From assembly GCA_901538445.1 (NCBI GenBank), contig LR594584.1, forward strand, positions 1,024,655 through 1,088,654: DNA of 64,000 nt. The letters are read 5' to 3'. The number at the start of each line of letters is the position of its first letter. Position 1 is the stretch's first letter. The position numbers and the translations under genes were made by a program. The notes below the pieces were generated by a model that was given only the letters and a program-made list of their open reading frames with translations, was not told where the DNA came from and ran no database searches. This DNA is from Gemmataceae bacterium (GTDB lineage: Bacteria > Planctomycetota > Planctomycetia > Gemmatales > Gemmataceae). This document shows positions 1 to 8,690 of the stretch, in pieces.

Positions 1-1964
1 CGGCGTGCCTCGCCGCGCCCGACGTCCGCGAGGCCGCCGTCGCCGCACGGGGTGTCCACGTCCGCGCGCTCGCGTTCCGTCCCGACGCCAAGGTGCTGGC
101 CGTCGCCGAGGGGAAGGCGTGGATCGGGTGCCGCGTGTTCCTTGTGGACCCGACGACGGGCACTACCCTGCGAACGCTCACGTTCAGCGGCCCGCCGGTT
201 CAGGGGTCGGGCGGCGGGTTCGCACAGGACGGCGCGCGGGTGGTCGCGTTCAGCCCCGACGGGCGGTGGCTCGTCGTCGGGTGCCGCAGCGGGCAGGTCT
301 GTCGCTGGGACCTCTCGCTCGAGAAGCCGGCCGCGGCGACGTGGGCCGGCCACCGCAAGGAAATCACCGGCGTCGCCTTCGACCCGGACGGCGCGTTCTT
401 CTACACGTCCGCGACCGACGGGACCGTGAAGCGGTGGGCGACGAGCGGCACCGGCAAGGAACCGGCGGCCGCCGCACCGCCCGACCCCACCGGCACCCCA
501 GCCGCCGGCGGGTTGATCGCCCTCCCGGGCGAGCCGCGCCGGCTGGTCTTCGAGCGGAACGGCCTCGAATCGGCGGCACCCGAGACGCTCGCTCCGGTCA
601 GCACCGAGCGGGTTCCCGGAGCGGGCGGGTGGCGGGCCGCGACGCCGACGGGGAGCCTGTTCCTCACCGACGGGCCGACGGGTCTGGCGGTCTGGGACCG
701 GGCACTGCGGCAGTGCGGGCGGAACCTCGCGGACCCGGAACTCGGCGACAGCGCACAGCGCGGGTACGGGCGGGGCGCGACCGTGACCCCGTGCGGCGCG
801 CTGGCGGCGACGTTCGCGGGGAGCACCGACGGGACGCTGCGGCTGTGGGACCTGACCCGCGGGCGGCTCGCACTGCGTGTGGTTCTCGGGGAGACGCTCG
901 CCGCGGCCTTCAGCCCGGACGGGCGGCGGCTCGCGGTCGCCGCAGATCACAAGACCGTCATTTACGACGTTCGCCGCGGCCCCGAGACGCACACGCTCAC
1001 CCACGCCTCTCCGGTGCGCGCCTTCGCCGTTCGGCCCGACGGACGAGTGGTCACGATCGCCGCCGCGCCGCACCCCGGGGCCGACGGGTCGGTGGGCACC
1101 GTCGCACTGGAATGGCCCGCGGTCGGCACCGCTCCCCGTACGCTCTGGAACCGCACCACACAGCCGGTGTCGCCGACGTTCGCCGCCGCTCCGTTCGCCG
1201 GGGGCGTGGCCTTTTCGGACGGGAGCGGCTGGGTCGATTTCGAGTGCGGCGGGGCGATCCAGGGCCCGGGAATCCGCGTCGGGCTCCCCGGGGGCGACGA
1301 GTACGCCTTCCGGCCCGACCGCACGGGTCAGCGGCTGTGGATGACGCGGCAGAACCGGCTCACCGTGTTCGACGCACCGGCCCGCACGCCGCTCGCCGAG
1401 TGGCGGAACGACTTCGCGGACTTCACCTCGGGCCTCGGCGGGCTCGTGTGCGTCGACGCGGGCGAGCGGTACGCGGCGGTCGGCGGCCGCGACGGCACCG
1501 TGCGGCTGGTGCGGTACGAACCGGGCGGCGCGGCGGGGCGCATCGTGATCGACGCGACGTGGACCGGGTCCGCCGGGGCCGCGACCGCCGTCGCGCTGAG
1601 CGGCGACGAGTCGCTCGTCGCGGCCGGGAGCCACCTGGGGCGCGTCGTGGTGCGCCGGGTGCCCGGCGGCGGGGTCGTCGCAGACCTGAGCGCCCACACC
1701 GACCGCGTCACCTCGGTCGCGTTCAGCGCCGACGGCCGCCTCGCGACCGCGAGCCGGGACAAGCGGGTGCGGTTGTGGCGGCGCACCGGGGACGGGTTCG
1801 AACTGCTCGTGAACCTCGCCCCGGTCGGCTCGTCCGGGGTTCGTCAGGTCGCGTTCGGGCCGGGCGGCCGCCTGCTGATACTTCGCGAGGGCGAGTCCGG
1901 CGTCCACTCGTGGGACGTCGAGCGGCTCCGCACCCGCCTGGCGGAAATGGGGATCGGCTGGTGA
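1..1964 (+). CDS. WD40-repeat protein, 3' part (start lies before the window)
   Basis: The reading frame is open from the first bases (frame 3) to TGA at 1962-1964, so the N-terminus is missing. The visible ~650 residues are a string of beta-propeller blades with the 'F-S-P-D-G-R' turn and 'LW/RLWR' strand ends of WD40 repeats, for example 'VAFSPDGRWLVVGCRSGQV' near the start and 'VAFSADGRLATASRDKRVRLW' near the end. No catalytic domain is visible here. In planctomycetes such stretches are often the C-terminal part of large signalling or secreted proteins, sometimes behind a Ser/Thr kinase or protease domain. That domain, if present, would be upstream and cannot be judged. Role probably protein-protein scaffolding (inference). 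Confidence 0.85.
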   Translation, partial: ACLAAPDVREAAVAARGVHVRALAFRPDAKVLAVAEGKAWIGCRVFLVDPTTGTTLRTLTFSGPPVQGSGGGFAQDGARVVAFSPDGRWLVVGCRSGQVCRWDLSLEKPAAATWAGHRKEITGVAFDPDGAFFYTSATDGTVKRWATSGTGKEPAAAAPPDPTGTPAAGGLIALPGEPRRLVFERNGLESAAPETLAPVSTERVPGAGGWRAATPTGSLFLTDGPTGLAVWDRALRQCGRNLADPELGDSAQRGYGRGATVTPCGALAATFAGSTDGTLRLWDLTRGRLALRVVLGETLAAAFSPDGRRLAVAADHKTVIYDVRRGPETHTLTHASPVRAFAVRPDGRVVTIAAAPHPGADGSVGTVALEWPAVGTAPRTLWNRTTQPVSPTFAAAPFAGGVAFSDGSGWVDFECGGAIQGPGIRVGLPGGDEYAFRPDRTGQRLWMTRQNRLTVFDAPARTPLAEWRNDFADFTSGLGGLVCVDAGERYAAVGGRDGTVRLVRYEPGGAAGRIVIDATWTGSAGAATAVALSGDESLVAAGSHLGRVVVRRVPGGGVVADLSAHTDRVTSVAFSADGRLATASRDKRVRLWRRTGDGFELLVNLAPVGSSGVRQVAFGPGGRLLILREGESGVHSWDVERLRTRLAEMGIGW

Positions 1965-1977
1965 GCCCGCTCGCCCG

Positions 1978-2298
1978 TCACGCGACCCGCGGGCGGCGGA
2001 GCGACAGCGACCACACGAGCGCCGGGAGCGTCACGACCAGCCCCGCGAGCGTGACCTTCAGAAGCGCGGCGGGGTCGGCCGGGACGTGGTTCGCGGCGCA
2101 GTACGCGAGGCCGAAGAACACGCCCGCGACGCCCACGGCGAACGGGGCGAGCGACGCCCGCAGCGCGAGCCGCCGGCCCTCGGCGGTCGCCCGCCGCGTC
2201 GCCCGGACGCACAACGCGATCGCGACCGCCCCCGCCAGCCACATGGCCGGCGCGACGACCAGGCCGCACGTGTCGAACAGCCAGAGTATCGAAGCCAT
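1978..2298 (-). CDS. Small integral membrane protein of unknown function
   Basis: A 106-residue protein with three hydrophobic helices at about residues 2-30, 46-70 and 78-100, separated by short Arg-rich loops. The loops (RATRRATAEGRRLA, SLRRPRVA) follow the positive-inside pattern of an inner-membrane protein. The ATG is preceded by an AAGGAG-type ribosome site about 8 nt upstream. It converges tail-to-tail with the WD40 gene, leaving a 13-nt gap. I recognise no family. Confidence 0.6.
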   Translation of the reverse strand: MASILWLFDTCGLVVAPAMWLAGAVAIALCVRATRRATAEGRRLALRASLAPFAVGVAGVFFGLAYCAANHVPADPAALLKVTLAGLVVTLPALVWSLSLRRPRVA

Positions 2299-2587
2299 CG
2301 CACACTCCTTCGCCGTGAATGACGTGACGCGGCACGGACGCGCCGCACTCGGTTAGTCGCACCACGAGCCAAAAGAGTTCGGCAATCGCTCGCGTTCCGT
2401 GGAGAACGCGGAGTTCCGCCCGGCCCTGAGTGCCCGCTACCAAGTCCGTTGCTCTTGCGCCGCCCGTCCAGGTGTGAACGTCCACCGTCCGGGGCGGGGG
2501 TCCGTCTCACGAAAACGCCGGTGCGGACCGAGTGGCAGGCGTGGCGCGGCATAAAATTGCGGTACGTTTCGGTTGGGAGGTCGGTCG
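2299..2587. other. Divergent intergenic region
   Basis: 289 nt between the divergent small membrane protein (minus) and the TPR gene (plus). The only signal I see is a TAAAAT hexamer at 2552-2557, a plausible -10 box for the TPR gene. I see no RNA gene or long repeat. Confidence 0.3.
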
Positions 2588-3679
2588 ATGGACCCGGCGG
2601 CGAAGCAGGCCTTCGAGAACGGCATGAACCTGGCCCGGGCCGGCGACCCGGCGGCCGCGGCGGGGGCGTTCACCGAGGCCGTGAACCGCGAGCCGGCGTG
2701 GCTCGTGGCCCGGCTCAACCGCGGGGCCGCGTGGTTCCTGGCGAAGAACTTCCCGGCCGCCATCGCCGACTTCGACGCGGTCCTCGCCGCCGACCAGACC
2801 AGCCCGGACGTGTACCTGAACCGCTCGGTCGCGCGGCGGGCCGTCGGGGACCACGCCGGGGCCGACGCGGACCTCGCACGGGCGGTCGAAATCGCCCCGG
2901 ACAACCTGGCGGTCCTGAACAGCCGCGGGGCCGAGCGGCTCCGCACCGGCGACGCCCCCGGGGCCGCCGCCGACTTCACCCGCGTGCTCGAGGGCAACCC
3001 TGACCACGTTCCGACCCGCGTCGCCCGCGCCACCGCCCGGCTGCACGTGCTCGACTTCGACGGCGCGGTGGCCGACTGCGGGGACGCCCTGCGGGTCGAG
3101 CCGAAGCACCGCGAGGCGCTCATCACCCGCGTCTCCGCGCGGATGATGCAGCAGCAGTTCGCCGAGGCGATGGCGGACGTGGCGGTGCTCCTCGAAGCCG
3201 AACCGACCTCGCCCGAGATCCTGTACCTCCGCGGCGTCGCCCGCGTGGGGCTGGAGGAGTACGCCGAGGCACTCGCGGACCTGAACGAGGTGGTGAAGAA
3301 GGCCCCCCAGCTCGCCGCCGGCTGGGCGGCCCGGGGGAACGCGAAGTACCACCTGGGCGACGCGACCGCGGCCGCCGACTACCGCGAGGCGTTCAAGATC
3401 GACCCGACGTCGTCAACCCGGGTGCTGCTGCGGTTGGTCCGCGACCAGCAGCGGCACAAGCTGACCCAGGTGCTGGCGGAGTGCCAGGCGTTCCGGGCGA
3501 AGGACCGGAGCGACGGGATCTCGCTGGCGCGCCGCGGGCTGACGCGCCTGTTCCAGGGCCGGGCGGCCGACGCGAACCTCGACTTCGCCGCGTTCCGCAA
3601 GCTCATGCCCGGCGACGCCGGCATCCTCGACGCCCTCGTCGCCGCCGCGACCCGGGCCGTCGGCGACAAGAAGCGGTAG
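2588..3679 (+). CDS. Tetratricopeptide (TPR) repeat protein
   Basis: A 363-residue protein made almost entirely of ~34-residue helical TPR units, about ten of them. Recurrent signatures include 'AW--RG-A-Y-LG', 'A--DF--VL--NP' and 'P---A----RA'. There is no signal peptide or membrane helix, so it is probably a cytoplasmic scaffold. I chose ATG 2588 because GGGAGG lies at 2575-2580, at good spacing. A TTG 15 nt upstream is in frame but sits before that ribosome site. The partner is unknown. Confidence 0.85.
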   Translation: MDPAAKQAFENGMNLARAGDPAAAAGAFTEAVNREPAWLVARLNRGAAWFLAKNFPAAIADFDAVLAADQTSPDVYLNRSVARRAVGDHAGADADLARAVEIAPDNLAVLNSRGAERLRTGDAPGAAADFTRVLEGNPDHVPTRVARATARLHVLDFDGAVADCGDALRVEPKHREALITRVSARMMQQQFAEAMADVAVLLEAEPTSPEILYLRGVARVGLEEYAEALADLNEVVKKAPQLAAGWAARGNAKYHLGDATAAADYREAFKIDPTSSTRVLLRLVRDQQRHKLTQVLAECQAFRAKDRSDGISLARRGLTRLFQGRAADANLDFAAFRKLMPGDAGILDALVAAATRAVGDKKR

Positions 3680-3688
3680 GAGTCAGCT

Positions 3689-4249
3689 TCAGATGAGGTT
3701 CCAGTCACGGAGCATGTCCTCAGTGATTGTGAGCAGTTCTTCCCGTGGATGTTGGGTGGTACTGTGCGCGATCATCTGTTCGAGTAGTTCCGCCGCTGCT
3801 GGCGTTAGCAGCGGCACATTCCGCGTCGCTTGAGGGTCGAGATGGGTTGCCTCGGGTGTATCTGGTCGGAAGCAGAAGCCGCGTTCGTTTCCATCCGCCA
3901 TGTAACGCCGAAGGCGACGAGTGACACGTGGCGCGAGACGGCGATGAAGGTCGAGTCGTGTACCCCCTTCAGGAGTTTCATCGAGAACCCACTCCCGGGT
4001 GTCCTCGTACAGTTCAGGCTCGCCGGTGCCGCGAACAGCCTCTTCGCGATCAACCAATCGGCAGATCGTCAATCGCCCGCCAAGGTACAAGTGACCTTCG
4101 TTAATCGAGACCACATAAACCTTGTGCCCCCGCCCACCGACAGCCCCTCTTGCGTGGAAGTGATTGGCACCCGCGTACCTGAGGGGTACGCCAGCGGCGT
4201 TCACCTCCGGAACCCAGAAACGGTACTGCCAGTGACACATGAAAAACAT
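3689..4249 (-). CDS. Conserved hypothetical protein, possible PUA-like fold
   Basis: About 186 residues from the ATG at 4249. A second ATG at 4240 (MCHWQYRFW) is equally possible, and an upstream TTG at 4288 is less likely. The N-terminal part, 'YRFWVPEVNAAGVP', 'RGHKVYVVSINEGHLYLGGR' and 'ICRLVDREEA', has the alternating hydrophobic pattern of a small beta-barrel and is reminiscent of EVE/PUA-like modules. That assignment is inference. The C-terminal third is charged and helical. It converges with the TPR gene (9-nt gap) and lies 58 nt downstream of the next minus-strand gene, so the two may be co-transcribed. Confidence 0.6.
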   Translation of the reverse strand: MFFMCHWQYRFWVPEVNAAGVPLRYAGANHFHARGAVGGRGHKVYVVSINEGHLYLGGRLTICRLVDREEAVRGTGEPELYEDTREWVLDETPEGGTRLDLHRRLAPRVTRRLRRYMADGNERGFCFRPDTPEATHLDPQATRNVPLLTPAAAELLEQMIAHSTTQHPREELLTITEDMLRDWNLI

Positions 4250-4307
4250 GGGCACCGTTCCGCATGGTGGGGAGAAATGGGGGCACAAGTACGATTTGCC
4301 AAAGATA

Positions 4308-4562
4308 TCACGCCGCCGGCTTGTCAGGGTCGCCCGACAGGTCGCTCATACTGGCGGACAGAATTTGATGCACACTGGTGAAGTCAAACCAGTGGGGGTA
4401 TCCGCCCGGCCCGATAAACGCGACCACCCCGTCCTTCGTGGCGAGCGCCTGGGGGTGATCGATCTCGATACGCTTTCCGGTGTTCAATTCGACCGTGAAC
4501 ACCCGGAACGGTCTCATCTCAAGATGTGCCCGAACGACCGCCTCGAAGTTCTCCTGCGTCAT
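4308..4562 (-). CDS. Small conserved hypothetical protein (84 aa)
   Basis: Begins 'MTQENFEAVVRAHLEMRPFR', followed by 'FTVELNTGKRIEIDHPQALA'. This layout (a helix, then 'PF--F-V-L--G--YE--HPE') matches a family of very short planctomycete proteins that I recognise only as uncharacterised. It is probably a small beta-rich domain. The start has AGGGA about 8 nt upstream. No membrane segment or cysteine cluster. Same orientation as its neighbours on both sides. Confidence 0.65.
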   Translation of the reverse strand: MTQENFEAVVRAHLEMRPFRVFTVELNTGKRIEIDHPQALATKDGVVAFIGPGGYPHWFDFTSVHQILSASMSDLSGDPDKPAA

Positions 4563-4607
4563 GGGCCGTTCTCCCTGACAAAGTGATGTGTGTATTGTAC
4601 CAAACGC

Positions 4608-5666
4608 TCACCCCGCCCGGAATACGGCGACGCCCCCGGCGCCGCTGCCGGCGGCCAGCGACTTGTCGTCGGGGCTCCACGCCAGCACCGACGCCTCGCC
4701 CTCGGGGAACTTGAACGCCCCGACCTGCGGGCCGCGGGCGTTCGTCGGCTGCCACAGCACCACCTGCCCGTCGGTCGAGGCCGACGCGAGCAGGAACCCG
4801 CGGGCCTGGTAGGCGAGTGCCGTCAGGCTCGATTCGGGGTCGTGTGCGTCGAGCATCTGCGGCTTCGACCCCTCCGGCCCCTTCGGACTCGCCTTCGTGT
4901 CCCAGATGCACACCACAGGGCCCCCCCCGGTCGCGAGGTACCGCGAGGTGTGGTCCCACGCCAGCTCGCGGACCTTCGTGCGGTAGCCCCACATCTGGAG
5001 GTCGTGGGCCTCGTCGTAGTACCAGAAGTGAACCGTCGAGTCCTGGTTCCCGTGCGCGAAGATGCGGCCGTCGGGGCTCCACGCGAGCGCGAGCGGCGAC
5101 CCCTTCCACGCGAGCAGCTTCACCGGCTCGGCGCTCGCGAGCGGGTCGTAGGTCGCGGCGGCCCCGTAGGCGAGCAGCGTGAGGTGGTTCGTGCCGGGCC
5201 GCCACGCGAGGTCCATTACCGTGCCGGCCTGCGGCGGGAGTTCGCGGACCAACTCCCCGGCCGCCGTCCACACCCGCACCTTCTTCGCCGCCGCGGTCGC
5301 GAGCCACTGCCCCGACGGGTGCCACACGGCCTTCTCAGCCCACGAGCCGCCGGCCTCGAGTGCCTTCGCCTCCTGGCCGCTCAGAGTGTCCCAAAGCCGG
5401 ACCTTGTTGTCCTGCCCGACCGACGCGAGCAGCGTGCCGCCCGGCTGCCACGCGACCGCGGCCGTGCCGAACCCGTGGCCCTTCAACTGGTGGACCGGTT
5501 TGCCGGTGGCCGCGTCGAACACCGTGACCGGCCCGCTCACCGCCGCCGCCGCCAGGAACTTCCCGTCCGGCGACCACGCCAGCGAGTTCGTGTGGTCGGG
5601 CACCGACGCCTGCCAGGCGGGGCGGAGCTTGTTCTCGGACTTACCGAACAGGTTCAGGCGGGGCAT
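4608..5666 (-). CDS. WD40-repeat protein linked to the CobW-type GTPase
   Basis: A 352-residue single beta-propeller of about seven WD40 blades ('SLAWSPDGKFLAAAAVSGPVT', 'VAWQPGGTLLASVGQDNKVRLWD', 'VLAWSPDDKSLAAGSGAGGVAVF'). There is no signal peptide, so it is probably cytoplasmic. It lies immediately downstream of the COG0523 GTPase in the same orientation. The 194-nt gap is filled by a nested palindrome that ends about 14 nt before this ATG, and there is no clear Shine-Dalgarno. A role as partner or scaffold of the GTPase is inference from adjacency. Confidence 0.85.
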   Translation of the reverse strand: MPRLNLFGKSENKLRPAWQASVPDHTNSLAWSPDGKFLAAAAVSGPVTVFDAATGKPVHQLKGHGFGTAAVAWQPGGTLLASVGQDNKVRLWDTLSGQEAKALEAGGSWAEKAVWHPSGQWLATAAAKKVRVWTAAGELVRELPPQAGTVMDLAWRPGTNHLTLLAYGAAATYDPLASAEPVKLLAWKGSPLALAWSPDGRIFAHGNQDSTVHFWYYDEAHDLQMWGYRTKVRELAWDHTSRYLATGGGPVVCIWDTKASPKGPEGSKPQMLDAHDPESSLTALAYQARGFLLASASTDGQVVLWQPTNARGPQVGAFKFPEGEASVLAWSPDDKSLAAGSGAGGVAVFRAG

Positions 5667-5860
5667 GGCGGGGTGGATGTTGGTTGTGGGAGGTTGGTAG
5701 TTGGCGATTGGTTGTGGGTTGATGGGAGTGGGAGCGGCGGTTGTTCCCGGGCGAACCCTGAGCGCGAGCGAGGGGGTGACGCTGCCCCCCCTCGCTCGCG
5801 CTCAGGGTTCGCCCGGCCACCGACCGTCGACCAACCCCACAACCCACAACCAACCGCCGC
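5667..5860. repeat. Nested palindromic intergenic element with a perfect 30-bp inverted repeat
   Basis: The whole gap between the GTPase and WD40 genes is palindromic. The core is a perfect 30-bp inverted repeat (5747-5776 with 5787-5816) around a 10-nt loop; its arms carry CCCTGAGCGCGAGCGAGG. Outer arms are imperfect copies of TTGGTTGTGGGTTG near 5710-5720 and its complement at 5836-5855. It may act as a REP-like element, mRNA hairpin or mobile MITE. It stops just before the downstream ATG. Confidence 0.8.
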
Positions 5861-6955
5861 TCAAGCGACGCACTTCTTGAACCCGGCGGTCAGCTCCTCG
5901 CGGTTGAGGTTCCGGCCGATGAAGATGAGCTTGTTCGACCGCGGGGTCTTGCCCCAGGGCTTGTCCGGGCGGCCGTCGAACAGCATGTGAACGCCCTGGA
6001 ACACGAACCGGTTCGGGTCGCCCTTGATCGACAGCACCCCCTTCATGCGGAAGATGTCGCCGCCCTTGGTCTGGAGCAGTTCGCTCATCCACTTGTTCAG
6101 CCGCTTCGCGTCCAAGTCGCCCTCGATCGTCAGCCCGACGCTCGACACCGACTCGTCGTGGACGTGGTCGGGGGCGTGCGAGTGCTCCTCGTGGACCTCG
6201 AGCGAGTGCGTCTTGTGGTCGTGGTCGTGCTCGCAGTGCCCGTGGTCGTGGTCGCAGTGCGAGTGGTCGTGCTCGTGCTTGTGGTCGTGCTTGTGCCCGC
6301 CGGTCTTCAGGAAGTCGGGCTCGTGGACGAGGATGCGGTCCAGGTCGAACCCCTTCACGTTCAGCACGTTGTCCAGGTTCACCTGCGCGTTGGTGGTGCG
6401 GTGGATGCGGGCGACGGAGTTCATCTTCTTGATGCGGCGCTCGAGCGCATCGAGCTCGCCCGGGGTCACGAGGTCGCACTTGTTGAGCAGCACGACGTCG
6501 GCGAACGCGATCTGCTCCTGCACCTCGTGCGAGTCCCAGTGGAGCATGACGTGCTTGGCGTCCACGAGGGTCACGATGCCGTCGATCATCGTCTTCTTCT
6601 GGACCTCGTCGTCCATGAAGAACGTCTGGGCGACCGGGCCGGGGTCGGCCATGCCGGTCGTCTCGATGAGGATGTAGTCGAACTTCTCGCGCCGCTTCAT
6701 CAGGTTGCCGAGGATGCGGATCAGGTCGCCGCGGACGGTGCAGCAGATGCACCCGTTGTTCATCTCGAAGATCTCTTCCTCGGCGTTGATGACGAGGTCC
6801 TGGTCCACGCCGATCTCGCCGAACTCGTTCTCGATGACGGCGATCTTCTTGCCGTGGTTGGCGGTCAGGATGTGGTTCAGGAGCGTGGTCTTCCCCGCGC
6901 CGAGGAAGCCGGTGAGGACGGTGACCGGGACGCGGTCGGGTGCGGTGGCGGACAT
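5861..6955 (-). CDS. COG0523 / CobW-family metal-handling GTPase with His-rich loop
   Basis: A 364-residue G3E-family P-loop GTPase. Visible motifs: Walker A GFLGAGKTT at residues 16-24, the metal-binding CxCC (GCICC, Cys69/71/72) typical of zinc/cobalt COG0523 proteins, ETTG at 98-101 and the guanine-specificity NKCD at 158-161. Residues 221-266 form an extreme His/Asp-rich loop (HKHDHKHEHDHSHCDHDHGH and following), a metal-buffering stretch. The C-terminal CobW_C domain follows ('KGVLSIKGDPNRFVFQGVHM'). The likely role is GTP-dependent transfer of Zn2+ (or Co/Ni) to a client protein. The metal and client are not decided by sequence, and I saw no Zur site. Confidence 0.92.
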   Translation of the reverse strand: MSATAPDRVPVTVLTGFLGAGKTTLLNHILTANHGKKIAVIENEFGEIGVDQDLVINAEEEIFEMNNGCICCTVRGDLIRILGNLMKRREKFDYILIETTGMADPGPVAQTFFMDDEVQKKTMIDGIVTLVDAKHVMLHWDSHEVQEQIAFADVVLLNKCDLVTPGELDALERRIKKMNSVARIHRTTNAQVNLDNVLNVKGFDLDRILVHEPDFLKTGGHKHDHKHEHDHSHCDHDHGHCEHDHDHKTHSLEVHEEHSHAPDHVHDESVSSVGLTIEGDLDAKRLNKWMSELLQTKGGDIFRMKGVLSIKGDPNRFVFQGVHMLFDGRPDKPWGKTPRSNKLIFIGRNLNREELTAGFKKCVA

Positions 6956-7106
6956 TCGGGTTCCTCCGGGGGGTGGCGCGACTGCGCGGTGAGGGGATTG
7001 TACCCCGAGCGGGCGGAGGGATCAGGTGAGTTGCGCGTGAAGGCGCACCGGAAACGACCGCGGCCCACCCCGAGGGGTGGGCCGCACGGGGCGGGCGGCG
7101 GTGGGC

Positions 7107-7292
7107 TCACGTCCCGCTCTTTTCCTTGAGCTTCTCGCCGGCGTCCTTGACCGCCTGCCCCGTTTTCTTCGCCGCCTCGGCGGCCTTCTCGGCCAGGGTC
7201 TCGGCCCCGGACTTCACCTTCTCGCCGGCCGTCTTCGCCGCGTCGCCCACGGCCTCGCCGGCCCTCTCGATGTTTTCTTTGATGGTCGCCAT
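7107..7292 (-). CDS. Small Lys/Ala/Glu-rich amphipathic-helix protein (LEA/CsbD-like)
   Basis: A 61-residue protein, 'MATIKENIERAGEAVGDAAK' continuing as repeats of the form T/AGEKVKxGAExLAEKAAEAA. The ~11-residue periodicity predicts one long amphipathic helix, as in LEA-type and CsbD-like stress proteins. The ATG at 7292 is preceded by GAAGGAG at ideal spacing, so the longer upstream open frame is not used. It is divergent from the thioredoxin gene. A role in membrane or protein protection under stress is inference. Confidence 0.75.
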   Translation of the reverse strand: MATIKENIERAGEAVGDAAKTAGEKVKSGAETLAEKAAEAAKKTGQAVKDAGEKLKEKSGT

Positions 7293-7483
7293 CGTCTTTC
7301 TCCTTCGGGTACCTGAGGGGAGTCTGTGTCGGCCGGGGTTGCGAGCCCCGCACGGCTGCGTCGGGAACCAACGCAATCCGCGTGCCGGACCTCCGGTCGA
7401 ATAGGCGCTTCCCCCCGCCCGTCTAGCGGCGTACCCTGGTGAGATCGACCCGCACCCCAACCCCGCCCCAGGACGTCCCCACC

Positions 7484-8617
7484 ATGCGACTGCTCTGCGC
7501 CGCCGCGGTGTCCCTCGGCCTCGGCCTGCTCGTCGTCTACGCCGGCGACGGGAAGGCCGAGGGGGCCGAGAAGCTGACCGCGCTGAAGAAGAAGTTCGAG
7601 ACCGAGATGGCCGAACTCAAGGACCGGTTCAAGAAGGCGAGCGACCCCGGCGACAAGCGGGGCGTCCAGGTCGAGATGCGGGAACTCGTCGCGCTGACCG
7701 CGGACAAGGCGCTCGCGATCGCCAAGGACGACCCGAAGGGCGACACCGGGTTCGCCGCCGCCGAGTTCGTCGTCACCGCCGCGGGCGAGGTCCGGGCCGA
7801 CGGGCTCACCGAGGTCGACGCGGCCCTCGCCCTGATCGCCGAGCACCACGCGGCCAACCCGAAGGTGAAGGACCTGCTCGCCCCGGCCATGCGGCTCGGG
7901 GCCGGCGGCGACAAGCTGCTCGTGGCCGTGAGCGAAAAGGCCACGGACAAGGAAGCGAAGGGGACCGCGCTGTTCATCCGCGGGTTCAAGGCCGCCCGCA
8001 ACGCCGAAGAGGAAGAGGACGACAAGGAACTCGCCGCGAGCATCGCGAAGGCGATCGACCTGTTCGAGAGGGCCGTCAAGGAGTCGCCGGACACCAAGGT
8101 CGGCCGCAGCGGGAGCACGATCGCCGAGCTGGCCAAGAAGCAGACCCAGATGCTCAAGGAGATCGTGATCGTCGCGGTCGGCAAGCCGGCCCCGGAGGTC
8201 GAGTCGCTGACTCTCGACGGCAAGAAGGTGAAGCTCTCCGACTACAAGGGGAAGGTCGTGCTGCTCGACATCTGGGCCACGTGGTGCGGGCCGTGCCGGG
8301 CCATGATCCCGCACGAGCGCGAGCTGGTGAAGGGCAACAAGGACAAGCCGTTCGTGCTCGTCAGCGTCAGTGCCGACGACAAGAAGGACACCCTCGAGAA
8401 GTTCCTCGAGAAGGAGCCGATGCCCTGGGTCCACTGGTGGGACGAGGGCGGCGAGAGCCCGGTGCTCAAGAAGTACCGGGTCCGCGCGTTCCCGAGCCTG
8501 TTCCTCATCGACCACTCCGGCATCGTCCGCGAGAAGTGGGTCGGCAACCCCGGCGACGACAAGATCGACAAGGCCGTCGAGGAGCTGGTGAAAGAGGCCG
8601 TCAAGGCCAAGGGCTGA
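7484..8617 (+). CDS. Secreted TlpA/thioredoxin-like protein, copy 1
   Basis: A 377-residue protein with a signal peptide ('MRLLCAAAVSLGLGLLVVYA'), a ~200-residue helical charged region, and a C-terminal TlpA/AhpC-type thioredoxin fold. The redox motif is WATWCGPC (Cys268/Cys271), with the cis-Pro region in 'RVRAFPSLFLID'. It probably acts outside the cytoplasmic membrane as a thiol-disulfide reductase. It is paralogous to the next gene: both share the string ATWCGPCRAMIPHERELVK and the same domain order. A hairpin with a T-run follows the stop codon. Confidence 0.88.
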   Translation: MRLLCAAAVSLGLGLLVVYAGDGKAEGAEKLTALKKKFETEMAELKDRFKKASDPGDKRGVQVEMRELVALTADKALAIAKDDPKGDTGFAAAEFVVTAAGEVRADGLTEVDAALALIAEHHAANPKVKDLLAPAMRLGAGGDKLLVAVSEKATDKEAKGTALFIRGFKAARNAEEEEDDKELAASIAKAIDLFERAVKESPDTKVGRSGSTIAELAKKQTQMLKEIVIVAVGKPAPEVESLTLDGKKVKLSDYKGKVVLLDIWATWCGPCRAMIPHERELVKGNKDKPFVLVSVSADDKKDTLEKFLEKEPMPWVHWWDEGGESPVLKKYRVRAFPSLFLIDHSGIVREKWVGNPGDDKIDKAVEELVKEAVKAKG

Positions 8618-8624
8618 GTTCCCC

Positions 8625-8666
8625 CGCGCCCGCCCGGTTCGCCGTGCGGGCGCGTTCGTTTTTTCC
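8625..8666 (+). terminator. Intrinsic terminator after thioredoxin copy 1
   Basis: A GC stem (CGCGCCCGC paired with GCGGGCGCG, about 12-nt loop) is followed by a T-rich run (TTCGTTTTTT). It leaves only about 25 nt before the next gene, so copy 2 may rely on read-through. Confidence 0.6.
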
Positions 8667-8690
8667 CTTCCGCACCCGTTGAGGTTCACA

